64,000 bases of DNA, taken from contig NC_135777.1 in the NCBI RefSeq assembly GCF_028453695.1, positions 11,087,714-11,151,713 of the forward strand. Direction: 5' to 3'. Positions 22,500 to 33,061 of this stretch are shown in pieces. Each line of letters begins with the position of its first letter. Positions within the stretch are counted from its first letter, which is position 1. The DNA comes from Augochlora pura (lineage: Eukaryota > Arthropoda > Insecta > Hymenoptera > Halictidae). The translations under genes were made by a program, and so were the position numbers. Under the pieces are notes generated by a model. It was not told where the DNA came from. It saw nothing but the letters and a program-made list of their open reading frames with translations, and did no database searches.

Positions 22500-23820
22500 A
22501 CCTGTCTTCCTTTTCGATACAGCGATCCTGTTCGAATCGCGGATCGGTGGCAACGGGATAAACGTAGATCGGCGTGGACAAGAGCGCGGTATGGTGAAGC
22601 GAAACGTATCTCTTGGTAGGACGAGGAGGAAATCGAGGACCCGAATCTAAATAAATCGATCAGTAAATAGATCGAGCCTGCTTCCTGCTGTTTTCCGATT
22701 GGGTAGCAAGGGGAGCATCAGAGGAGGGTTGCTGGGGGGAGAAGGGGTCGTGTATTTGTGGCGTTCGAGTCGGCAGTTGCGATCGCCTCCTGGCAAACTT
22801 TATCGTGACACCGTTTCGTGCGTGTTCGAGAGTCAGCCGGTTCGTACGATCGAGTTCGTTTCCGCCGTAACCGATCCGACTCGGTTTCGCGCTCGATGAA
22901 TCTGGTGATATAGTAATTTTCCTCGGTGTGCAATTACCCTGTGCGTCGTGGTGCACCGTTCCCTGCGACAGTTCCTCTCGCGATACTTACTGGCAAGTAA
23001 TCAGAAGTAACCGATAGACGAGACAGAGCGAGAAAGGGAAAGAGTATGAAAGGGATGGAAAGAGAAAGATGAAGAGCGAGAGAGATGGATAGGGCAGAAA
23101 TCATTGAGAAAATTCGCGCACCGCTCGACTATATTCGTTTCGGGCGACGCGTGCGGCCACTTCCGCGTACATACTACGAATTCCTCGCGGCCACCGCTGC
23201 GTACCGTTGCCTTTTTGCTCATGTTCCTCGTTTACTATCTTTTAACCATCGTCGACAGAAACGCCGTCGCGACGTGTCGCAGTCGAGAACCGGTCCCACG
23301 AAAAAACGTACCGGTCCTCGAAAACTAAAAAGAAATGGTTCCGGCGAACCGTCGAGCCTTTCAACGCGTTGGCAATCGTTCCCTTTTCATCGAGGAATTC
23401 GATTCCTTTCTATTTCCGAGTGCGCTTAAGTATAACCGTTCGAATCCTATAGTCTTCGGCGGAATAAGAAAAGAGTCGAAAGCTGAAGAGATGCGGATGA
23501 CCGCGAACTCGCGCGATCGATCGAACACGCGCCAAGATCGAGGCTCTCGGGTTCGAATAGCGCGGCTCCGGTGCGGTACGCGCGGTATTTAGTACGTTTG
23601 TGATTCGAGGAAACACAAGCTCGCAAATAAACCTCCTAACTTAAGCCCGCACCCAATTTCGTTTCTCTTGCGTTACATAATCGAAACGAATCGAACCGAG
23701 CGGAAACATCGTCGAGATCGCGGACAATCCACCCGGGGGTAGGATACTTGCGGTCTCTCGACACTCCAACGGATTCGATCGCATTTCCATGGGATTTTCG
23801 TGATCACGTGACTTTTACAG
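22500..23820 (+). other. Probable promoter and 5' leader of the first Zasp-type gene
   Basis: A TTTTACAG acceptor at 23813-23820 precedes the ATG at 23833 by 12 nt, so at least one non-coding exon lies upstream, probably here or nearby. The interval is GC-rich with no supported coding sequence. The leader donor was not identified with confidence. Confidence 0.35.
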
Positions 23821-23832
23821 ATGTAGAACATC

Positions 23833-26800
23833 ATGGCTATCAGCATCAAGTTCACGAAATTCGACAACACACCATGGGGATTTCGATTGGCGGGCGGGAG
23901 CGACTTCCCGCAGCCACTGACTGTCATCAGAGTACGTACTTCTAGTTACGATCGATTTCACGTTATTTCGAGTGCATCCTCCATGGATATGTTTGCGGCG
24001 AGTTATAGTCTCGTGTCTGGGTCACGTAACAATGCGCACCAGAAATTTTGAACGACTAACAACAACGCGATCCCGTAACCGACGGCCGCACAGATGCGAA
24101 GTAGCACGGCTGGTTGCATGCTCCCAGGGGTCGGCGTTTCAACGCAACGGTAAAGTGGGGATTTTTGCGTCTTCCTGTGACAGGGTCTACGTTATCGGTA
24201 GCGCAAACCACAGTCGCGGCAATTCTCGCGGAATTTTAAACTAGTTTCATTAATTGCTGTCCCGCGAATTTCATTTATTAAACGAAATTTCATATTGTTG
24301 CTTAACCCCGTGCCGTGTAATTTTCTTCATGGCTGCAGCTACCGGTATTGTTTCTATCGTAAACGATTTTTGGAGAAAAGAAAATATTACATTCGTTGTG
24401 TGACTACATTTAATGATGACCAAAGAAAAGAAGTTGGTCATAACTGCGGAATTTTATGCAAAATCAAAATTGTCCGTATAGTATTTACAAGTACAGGAGC
24501 TGCATAGATATTTATATCATTTTGCAATTATTTTAATAAGTTAGAATAAGTTTAATGGTATATTCAAATACCTTAAAAATTCTTCAATTCCAATTACTTA
24601 GTTTTGTCATAAATGCATGCAATCCGCACTCTAGTCATAACACTCGATTAACAAATTGTATTTGTCAACTTCATCTCGAGTCTGACACGACAATGTACCA
24701 CAATCTTTAACGACTGTACTACATCGAAGAGATAACGCGTTAAGTTTTGTCAAGTTACGTCAAGTTTTATTTCGAGGTTTTTTAACACTTTACCGACCGG
24801 CCATTGGGTCGTAAAATTTTAGCTCAATGTTAAATTTTCGTTTCTATTTCCATTTTATTTATTTGATTAATCGCGAAAGATATTTAATTTAAAAAATTAT
24901 ATAATAACAGTGAAGCTTACGGTAGTAGAATTTAATACATTGATCTCAATAATAGATATCAAATTATTGGTTAATGTGATAATCGATTCAAAGGCCACCG
25001 TTCGGGGGAAAAAGCCGATTAATAGGCTACCGGTCGCTAAAGTGTTAATTGTACAATTGTTTCAAATGGTTCTTCATCCGGAACGAGGATTACGATAAAA
25101 CAGAGACGAACGTAAATGGAACGTGTTTGGCAGGTGACAGAGGGGAGCCTCGCAGAATGCATGGGCTTGAAGGTCGGCGACGTCGTGGTCCGATTGAACG
25201 ACCAGGCGATCGGCAGCTTGACCCACGGTCAGGCGCACGAAGAGGTGGTGCGAGCGGGCAATAATTTCGTTCTTGGGATACAGCGGTGAGTAAACTCGCG
25301 GGTTTACCGCGACAATCGCATCAAATAAACCGCAAACAAAGCACGCGCGAATTCTGAATGGGCGTCGACGAGCGACCGGAAGCGGTCCGCCGAATCGATA
25401 GTGACGCAACAATGGTCCTTGTCCCAATGTCAACGACACGTTGCGCATCGTCTCGGTCCGCTTGGACCGTGAAGCTTAACTTGAACTACTTTTGCCCCGA
25501 GAATTTTCTCGGATGATTCACCTATAGCGAATTTATCTGCGACGCGCGTTCGCGCGGCGACCAACCGCGCCGATGCCGCTGGTTTAATAATATTCCATCT
25601 TGTTCGCGTATTATTTCTTCGATTCGACCGACACGCTTCGACGTTTCGTTTCCGCGGAGAAGGATGATCTTCGGGAATGTGGTCGCTGTGGCCCTGTACG
25701 GCTTCGTATATTATAATAATACGTCGGGGCCAGAGTATCCCGGCGTTACGGGCAACGTGAGGCAACGGGATTGCAACACTTATAAATAGGTGACCCAGAA
25801 TGAAATCTGTTTATCATTGGTCGGCGATTTTATTGCTGGCATTTACTCCTCGCGCGTTTGTTCCCCGATCCCTCTCATTACCGTTTCGCGCGTGAACCGG
25901 CTCGTAGTCGGCCAGGCTCGCCGAAAACCGAGTTAAAATCGTCGCCCGTTCCCAATTCCAAAGTTCGCTTCGCTTCGCTCCGGCCTATCGCGCACTTTGC
26001 CGCAAGCACAAACGAGATCGTAAACTAGATCGAGCACGGAAAACGCGAGGACGCGTCGTCGTGCCATTCTATCGATTCCACCGATTCCATCGTCTAAATC
26101 GGCCAGCCATTAATCGACGCGATTGTTGCCGCAGAGAAGGAGATCCACAAAAGGCTCTGGAGGGGCTGTCCGAGGAGAACATCGTCCCGTACAAGATTCC
26201 CGTACGTACCTCTCGAATCGTTCGAGCCGGCCGTTGCTTAACCCGCTAACCGATCATCGATCGCACCGATCGAGCTCGCGCACACTCTATCATTCTATCT
26301 CTCTCTCTCACGATAAGCAAAATAGAACTGTTTCTCCCGATGCGGATAACGGGTTAAGAATAATCTCGAGCCCTCGGTCCTTTCCTAATCCAAACCCAGT
26401 TACGACCAGACCGTTGACCACGAGGTGGTTCGTTTGTTAGCTAGCGGAACTGCCGCCGGTATTCCCGGAGCAGATCTTGAAGGAGGAGACGGTGGTCGAG
26501 CAGTACGAGGAGATCACGTACGAGGAGAAGACCGCGGAGGAGGCCAAGCCAGAAGTGGAACCGCTCCCGGACAAACCAAAAGACGAGAACAGCGAGATCG
26601 TGCCGAATCAGAATCTCACAGACGACGAGATCGCTCAGTTGATTCTCGAGGAAGAGGAGCTGCTCGACGACAAAGGAGTTTTGGGGTAGAGATTCTTCGT
26701 TCCTTCCGTTCCTCGTTGCTCTATATGTACATACTAGGCCTCGGCGATATCGGGGGTTACGCCTCTTCGCTTCCGTCGCGCGTCTCGTTCACCCGTAGTC

Positions 26801-29800
26801 GCCTAAATGCTACGCACACGCACACGAAGCAACGGGCCCACGCGCCCGATGTGCCGAAAGAGACGATACGAGGGAGCGAGACACTGCGGCAGGAGTCGGA
26901 AGATGTAGCCCTCTGCGTCACCGAGTTGCGTGCACTTAATCCCGGGCCCTGCTTCACACTAACTGTTTAACGCTCGGGTAAAATTCGTGAGGTGGCAGAC
27001 GCCTTGGCGGAGTGGCAGCTAGCTGATCCCGGCTGTCGCGTTTCAGGGTGAACTTCAAGAAGCTCCGACCCCGGGCGACGGTGCTGAAGCAGTCGAAGGT
27101 GATCGAGGAGCTGCAGAATATCGCGACAGCGGAGCCACCGTTGGTCGAACAGCTGAGACGCACGTCGGTATTCCTGCAGAAGCCGCAGCGGCCGATCCCG
27201 CAGCCGCGCAAGAAGGAGGAGGAGGGCGAGGAGATCGAAGTCGAGTCTTACCGGGTGGTGATCACCAAGCAGAAGAAGAGGACTGTGACCGACCGGCTGC
27301 TGGAGAAGGGCTTGCTCAAGCCGGAAGAGCCAAAGACCCCGGAGCCCCCGACCCCCGAGGTAAACATGGCCAGTTGCGAAACGGTGGTGAGAATCGAGGA
27401 GACGATCCTCCCTCTCGGCGAGGACAAGTCGTGCGAGCTGCATTCTATCGAGCAGCTCGAGGTAGTCGATTCCGAATCGCTCGAGTTTCCCTCGACTTCG
27501 TCCCCTCCGATCGTAATCGAACCGGAAACCGTCGTTGTCGGGCACTTGGAAGCCGTCGCGCCGGCGCAACCCTCGAAGCGCAGAGAGGCCGCAGTTGCGG
27601 CGCGGCGGCCCTTGATCAAACGAAAGTCGAAAGGTTTCTACACGAGGGGCCATTATTTCCGGCGCTGCTTGTTCGGAAAAAAGAGCCTCTCGGACGCTAA
27701 GAAACCGGTCAGAGCCAAGTCCTCGTTCCGAGAGCAACCGCAGCAGGACGTCGTCGAGAACGTTCCGCTCGATTCCGAGGCGCCGAAAGAAGAATTGCGG
27801 TGTGATATCGTCGAGAAATCGCCGAGGTACAGGGTCAAAGGTCGCTACCTCGAGACGTATTTGAAGAGCGAGGACAACTGGATGAGGCGAATGGTCGACG
27901 GGCTCCTCGACAAGCCGGAGAGCTTCTCTTCGAGCAGACTGTTCGACAGGCTGGTCTCGCGCAAGGAGGTGTCCTGGCGCAGGACCCGCTACGGGGAGAG
28001 GATCCTCGCGCGCACCGTCGAGTTCGTCGCTATTCGTCTTCGCTCGGACCTGTTGGCCTATCTCGAGCAAGGCGGCTCCATGGATGCTCTGAATCCGGCC
28101 AAGTCCGTGATTCGCAAGCGATTCTATCTGAAGGGTCGCTACTTCCAGCGTATCCTTTGGATGAACGTTGCACGTTTGGTGAACTATCTGAAGGGCGTCT
28201 CGTCCTCGAGAGACGTCCCGCGCCGCGACAGAAGGAGGAGCTCGATGATTAAAATGAAAGGTCGATACGTGGAGAAGTGTCTGCAGAACGGTCTGTTCTC
28301 GCGCGCCGCGACGCGCCCTTTCGTCGTGTCCTCGAAGAGAAAGCTGTTCCCTCGGACTCGCTATGGCGAGCGTATTCTGAAGAAGCACTTCGAGTCGCTT
28401 GGCGTGATCGTGGGCTACCTTCGCGACCAGATCCTACGAGCCATTTCCGATTCGTCGGCGCTCGGCTCGCGGAGCTGTCTTTCGGATCGAGAGGACCGCG
28501 CCGCGTTCTCCGATCTGGTTCGCTCCTCGAAAGACTTCATATCAACGGAGGTGTTCCACCGTGGCAGCAGACGCCTCTCGAGACCCTGCTGCCGAGCCAG
28601 CGATTCCGAGACGAGCTCGTTCGCTTTTCTGCGAGACCTTGTCCTTGATCGGCTCCCAGCCAAAATTACCGGCCGATCCGCCGATCGGCCGGTGATCGCC
28701 GAGAAGAAAGCGACCAGCCTCGACGTGGATCGCGACGGTCGCAGGTTGTCTTTCGTCCCGACGATCCTCTACGAGGGCCTGACGAACCGCATCGGCGTCG
28801 ACTTTACGAGGCTGGTGGCGTACGCGTTCGTACCCTGCACTTCGATCATCTTGCTCTACCTGTACAAGTAATCTGCTCGATTCTCGCTCGATCGTCCGCA
28901 GCGCCGCTTTTTGCCGATTTACCTTAGCTTTCGCCGAGCAAGCCTCGGGACGATATTATTGTGGCCCGCCCGTAAACGCGTAGGAACACAAGACGAAAAA
29001 TGGTGTTGGTTATTCGTAATGTGTGTTGTTGTTGTTGTTGTTCTTGTATCTTCTTGTCCAGTGTAACCGCATAACGTGTTTACTCGTAGCTAGAGGCAAC
29101 TTGTTCCCAGAGCCGGATGCGGAGAACTTTTTTGTTCGTTCTAACATTAGCAATAATAACACCGTGACGATTCCCGGGGTCGGAATTAGATCGATTTGTC
29201 GCGCAGCCCGACATGTTATGTGTAATCGTAGTGCAGTATACTCGTAGCTGACTCGATCCGCGCGTCTGGTCCGAACGAGTGCAGAGTAGAACTTTTCAAA
29301 TGTCGGATCGATGCATGTACAATGTCTCTGTCTCACCATATACACACTCTCATTGTCAATGTACGTACACGAATAGAAGTAAAAAGAAAAAAGATAAAAA
29401 AAAGAGTACCCAGCACGTTCGAAATAAAATGCGTATGTTTGGATGGATCCAGAGCCATAGAATCTCGATAAACCCTTAACAGATTTCAATCGAGGCTGCC
29501 GTTGGGACTCAGCTATCTGGAAACGGCTACTTATCCCGATAATCCTGTCCGCTTCCCGGAAACGAACCCGAATGCACGCGGAACCGGTGAGTATCTCTCT
29601 TTCTCTCTTTTTCTGCCTCAAGAAGTCACGTTTGTGTCACGCGTGTCTATTATTCGAGTACATGCCCGTGTATCGAGTACACCTTGTAGAGGAGGGTAAA
29701 GTAAAGTGGTACAAGCCGCGTAAGCGTTGTGCGACACAGGCGTATATTTGTTCTCGAGTGGCTGAAAAAGCAAAGAACGTATTTGGCGGATTCTTTTTGA

Positions 29801-31482
29801 AATCCTCATGAAATCTGGCTGGACATTAGAGAAAATCGTGACGGTGCCCGAGGGCGACGCGAATGAAGGCCGGAAAGGAAAGTTTCTGTGTGCATTTCGG
29901 TTGGTTTACGCGGTCGAACAAACAAACGATGGCGCCGAGCATCGCTGCTGCCCACGGCGTGCCGAAGTTTTCTAGTGGTTTCTCTGAATTTAGACGACAC
30001 CAGAACCCGGCTATCGATCTGACCAGGAACGCGAGGTCGACTCGCGTCCCGAATCGAAGGCGGAGTCCGCGAAGCCTGACAGCGAGGCTGATCAGCGGTC
30101 TCAAGAGGACATCCTCGAACAGGCGAGCCCCGAACCGGAAGTTTCTCGCGAGGAAGAGACCTGCAGCATTCAGCGATCGGCCAGGGAAACGGTGATCAGC
30201 GAGATCGAAAAAGAGATGGCGGATGTCGCATCGAAGGTTGATCGGGAGAAGATCAAGGAGCTAGTCAGCACGGAGATCAACCTGGAGAAGCAGCTGGAGA
30301 ACGTGCAGCAGCAGCTACTGTCGTTAAAGCAGCTCCCAAGCGAAATCGAGAGTCACCTAAGAATCGTTTCGGAGCAACTGCAAAAGATCATGGAGCTGAG
30401 TGGCGTGCAAAACGGCGTGCAAAACGGCGCCACCGACGAGAACGAGAAGACCTCACGAGGTAAGCTCGCTGGCTAACGTTGCGTCGCTAAGGCCTCGATC
30501 GGTACGGCTCGAGAGAGTATACGCGAATATTTTCGAATTTCACGAATTTCGATTTTGAATCAGTGCCAAGGATAGTCGTGAGCGCGTCGAGCACTCTATC
30601 TCGCGCAATCTATCGTTTCTATGCCGTACTTGTTTCGTTCGCCGATGGCTCGAGCGAGATCAAACCACCCATTTGTTACACCAACCGCCGCCAATCCTCC
30701 CTTTCCCTGCAACTATCCTGTCAATCAATACATTCCGGATCCATTGACATCGATCGATACCTTCCTCGGACGGATCTATGGAATCACCCCGAATGCATTG
30801 TCACGGTGACGTTTCAGAGGAAGAAGAGGAGACGAAACAGTCGGAGGACGAGCAGGAGGAGGAGCAGGTGGAGCACGAGGAAGAGACGGAGGAGACCGAC
30901 TTCACAGAGGACTTCTCGTACACCGCGTACTACGACGAACAGCAGCACGAGCGAGTCGTCTCGCAGACCGTGGAGGAGGACGAGGAGGAGACCGAGACGC
31001 AGGAGCTCGAGGGCACGCTGTCGGTGAAGAGCGAGGAGGGCAGCAGGGTGAAAAAGTTCGTGGTCTCGTACGAGACGAAAGTTATCAAGTCGCCGAGCCC
31101 GGCCCCGTCCCACGGTAAATCTCTCTCTTATCTTCGGTTCGATCGCCGCGCCGATCTCCTCTCTTACCGCGGGGAGATCCGTCGTGAACGGGTCGCCTAT
31201 GATTGATGATAATTACCGATTGTCGAACAACTTGTAGGAAGTTTCGAACCCGACCCAAAACTCTCGCCGAAAGATCAAGTAATTCAGGAGTTGCAGGTAT
31301 TCTGGAAACCGATGTGGAATGCGTGATCGTGTTGTGTACCCCGTCTCGTACCGCCCGCGGCCCACCCCGTGGATTTACTACGTTTTAATCGCATCGATGT
31401 TGCCCCGTGGATTCTACTGTAATCGCTGCTCGAACCGTACCCTGATCTCTCTCTCTCTCTCTCTCTCTCTCTTCCTCACTCA

Positions 31483-31514
<32 letters not shown>

Positions 31515-32657
31515 TTCTTCTACTGTCTTTTACTCTCTGGTCCGCGAGATATTCCTCGCGTACTTCCAACATAAGAATTAACAGCCGTCCATTAAACGTT
31601 CCCGGTGATACCGCGCGCAAGCTGTCCGATGTTGAAAAGTGCCGATCGCTGCCCTTGAGCTCCCAAGTCCTTAAACTTCGCGGAGCGAAAGTATCCGTGT
31701 CACGCGTGTTGCACGTGTACGTGTACCCCGGGTCCCCGGTCCACGGCCCCCGAGCCACGGGCCTCAGGCCCGATCCGCAAGCCCGAGGCCTCGAGCATCG
31801 AGCATCGAGCCCCGCAACGCGAATTCCTCCTCCGGTAACCCTTGTCTTGTCGCGCGAGCATTCCTCGAGAGAAACCCCCCGCCTGCTTCCCCTCTGCTCC
31901 TGAGAATGACGCTAGATTTCGCATCTTCCAGCAGAGAATGCAACAGAGAGGAAGGAAAGCCTCGCAGGACATGTGGCCGCAGGCTAAGCAGGTCGAGCTC
32001 ACTCTGGGCCGCAGATGGAGGTGTCCGAACGATTTCTTCAACGACGAAATGATCGCCGAGGTTCTATCTTCCCAGGCGGAAGTTATTCGAGGCAGAGCCC
32101 TAGGGTAAGCATCCCGTCGCACCTTATCGGAATCCGGCCGGGTTTCAATTAGCTCCTTTCACTTGAATTCGGCCCCGAGCCACGGATTTTCTATCTGACT
32201 CATCGTGTTCGCCACGATCGTCTCGGGAAATTGTTCCATGATTCACCGACGATCGATGCGCGCCACGAATTTCCGAGTCGCTGCCCGAACATGTTACCGA
32301 TGCTTATATTCCGATTGATCCCATCGAGCAGAGTGAACTTCAAGAAGTACGAGAAGACGGCGCTGCCCAACTACGACCACCTGATGAACTCGAGCGTCTA
32401 CAAGATGATTCATAAGATGGACAAGGAGCCGAGGAAAGGAATTCCAGCGAGACCAGCGAAAGTGAACGCCGCGGAGGACATAATCGAGAGGGTCGTACGT
32501 ATTCGTTTACGGTTCGCCGTCGTTTTTCAAAGCGGTCCGACCGTCTGCGTTCTCTCTCTCTCTCTCTCACACACACCTGTCCGCGTTTGCTTCCTTTCAG
32601 AAATCTCCAGCGTTGAGCGTCGCGGACGACAGGAGTACTCGAAGCGTCAGCCACTAA
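23833..32657 (+). CDS. PDZ + ZM-motif Zasp-family Z-disc protein (Zasp66-like?)
   Basis: Exons read by phase: 23833-23931, 25134-25285, 26135-26201, 26441-26685 and 27047-28871 (stop), a 795-aa isoform. A downstream set may be spliced instead: 29483-29586, 29994 or 30004-30459, 30818-31114, 31238-31296, 31932-32104, 32332-32494 and 32601-32657 (stop TAA). PDZ: FDNTPWGFRLAGG in exon 1 and VTEGSLAECMGLKVGD with AGNNFVLGIQR in exon 2, the ALP/Enigma/Zasp class that binds alpha-actinin at Z-discs. ZM motif 1: DEIAQLI...GVLG|VNFKK. ZM motif 2: DEMIAEVLSSQAEV...ALG|VNFKK in the downstream set. There is no LIM domain, as in Drosophila Zasp66 and Zasp67; orthology to either is not shown. From 30818 on all phases close. 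The join between the 27047 exon and the 29483 exon is unresolved: the clear donor GAG|GTAAAC after 27359 is phase 0, but the best reading of the next exon needs phase 2. Two transcription units are possible. Confidence 0.8.
24786..25044. mobile_element. piggyBac-like MITE, 259 bp, intact TTAA duplication
   Basis: The ends are CACTTTACCGACCGG and, on the opposite strand, CACTTTAGCGACCGG: 15-bp inverted repeats with one mismatch. Perfect TTAA target duplications flank it at 24782-24785 and 25045-25048. The interior is AT-rich and non-coding. It sits in the first coding intron of the PDZ/ZM gene, ending 89 bp before the exon 2 acceptor. Confidence 0.75.
27047..28871 (+). CDS. Alternative last exon: GRY-repeat extension with hydrophobic C-terminus
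   Basis: Acceptor TTTCAG before 27047 completes Gly (GG|G) and gives VNFKKLRP, closing the first ZM motif; the frame then stays open for 607 codons. After a PKTPEPPTPE segment comes a basic region with six divergent copies of a short motif: RGHYFRRCL, KGRYLETYL, RTRYGERIL, KGRYFQRIL, KGRYVEKCL and RTRYGERIL (27633-28376), in an A-A-B, A-A-B order. The B copies are followed by similar helical stretches (ending LLAYLEQ and IVGYLRDQ). The last 19 residues before the stop are hydrophobic with a terminal Lys (LVAYAFVPCTSIILLYLYK). AATAAA at 29423-29428 fits polyadenylation of this isoform. I recognise no known domain beyond ZM. Internal repeats keeping key residues support true coding. Confidence 0.75.
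29423..29428 (+). terminator. Poly(A) signal AATAAA for the GRY-repeat isoform
   Basis: Canonical hexamer about 550 nt after the TAA at 28869-28871 and before the next exon set. It supports a genuine 3' end here. Confidence 0.55.
29994..31296 (+). CDS. Coiled-coil and acidic exons of the PDZ/ZM gene (second module)
   Basis: The exon ending at 30459 (start 29994, or 30004 if spliced to phase 1) encodes a charged segment, then a heptad-like helix (EIEKEMADVASKVDREKIKE, then LEKQLENVQQQLLSLKQL). Exon 30818-31114 is very acidic (EEEETKQSEDEQEEEQ). Exon 31238-31296 encodes SFEPDPKLSPKDQVIQELQ. Joins: CGA G|AG GAA, then CAC G|GA AGT, both phase 1. The coiled coil may mediate self-association. An upstream exon 29483-29586 (SYLETATYPDNPVRFPETN) is likely but its phase to the left is unresolved. 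Confidence 0.65.
31446..31512. repeat. (CT)n / (CTAT)n microsatellite
   Basis: Intronic pyrimidine repeat in the PDZ/ZM gene. Confidence 0.9.
31932..32657 (+). CDS. Second ZM motif and C-terminus of the PDZ/ZM gene
   Basis: Exon 31932-32104 ends with NDEMIAEVLSSQAEVIRGRALG. Exon 32332-32494 begins VNFKKYEKTALPNYDHL, so the ZM motif is split by a phase-2 intron at Gly, exactly as in Zasp52. Exon 32601-32657 adds 18 residues and TAA. ZM motifs bind alpha-actinin rod repeats in this family. Confidence 0.78.
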
Positions 32658-32843
32658 GCCTCCGGAACACCGAACCAATTCATTCTCTCGATTACCAGAA
32701 GACGAACCAGAAGAACCGAGCAACCAACCCGCGAGCCACATCGCACCATAAGACAAAAAACGTTAAACGTTAAATGAACGCGTGCGCCTAGACCGAGAGC
32801 ATCGAGCCGTTACGTGAATCATTAGGTATGTTGCGTGCCGTAT

Positions 32844-32997
32844 ACACATACATACATACATACAAACATACGTACATACATGCATACGTACATACATCCA
32901 TGCATACATACATACATGCTTATATACATACATGCATACATACATACATGCATACATACATACATACATACATGCATACATACATACATACATAAAC
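32844..32997. repeat. (CATA)n tetranucleotide microsatellite
   Basis: About 150 bp of imperfect CATA/TACA units, in the 3' UTR of the PDZ/ZM gene. Confidence 0.95.
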
Positions 32998-33055
32998 GTC
33001 TCGAAGTGCAAGCATTGTCAAAATCATTACGAGAATTAAGCCATTGATAAAGATT

Positions 33056-33061
33056 AATAAA
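33056..33061 (+). terminator. Poly(A) signal AATAAA of the PDZ/ZM gene
   Basis: Canonical hexamer about 400 nt after the TAA at 32655-32657, after the CATA microsatellite. Confidence 0.55.

Noticed and set aside
26967..28388. 473-codon open frame antisense to the GRY-repeat exon
   Set aside because: Mirror frame created by GC-rich codon bias; low-complexity Leu/Arg-rich, no domain, no splice support. The sense frame has repeats and continues the ZM motif.
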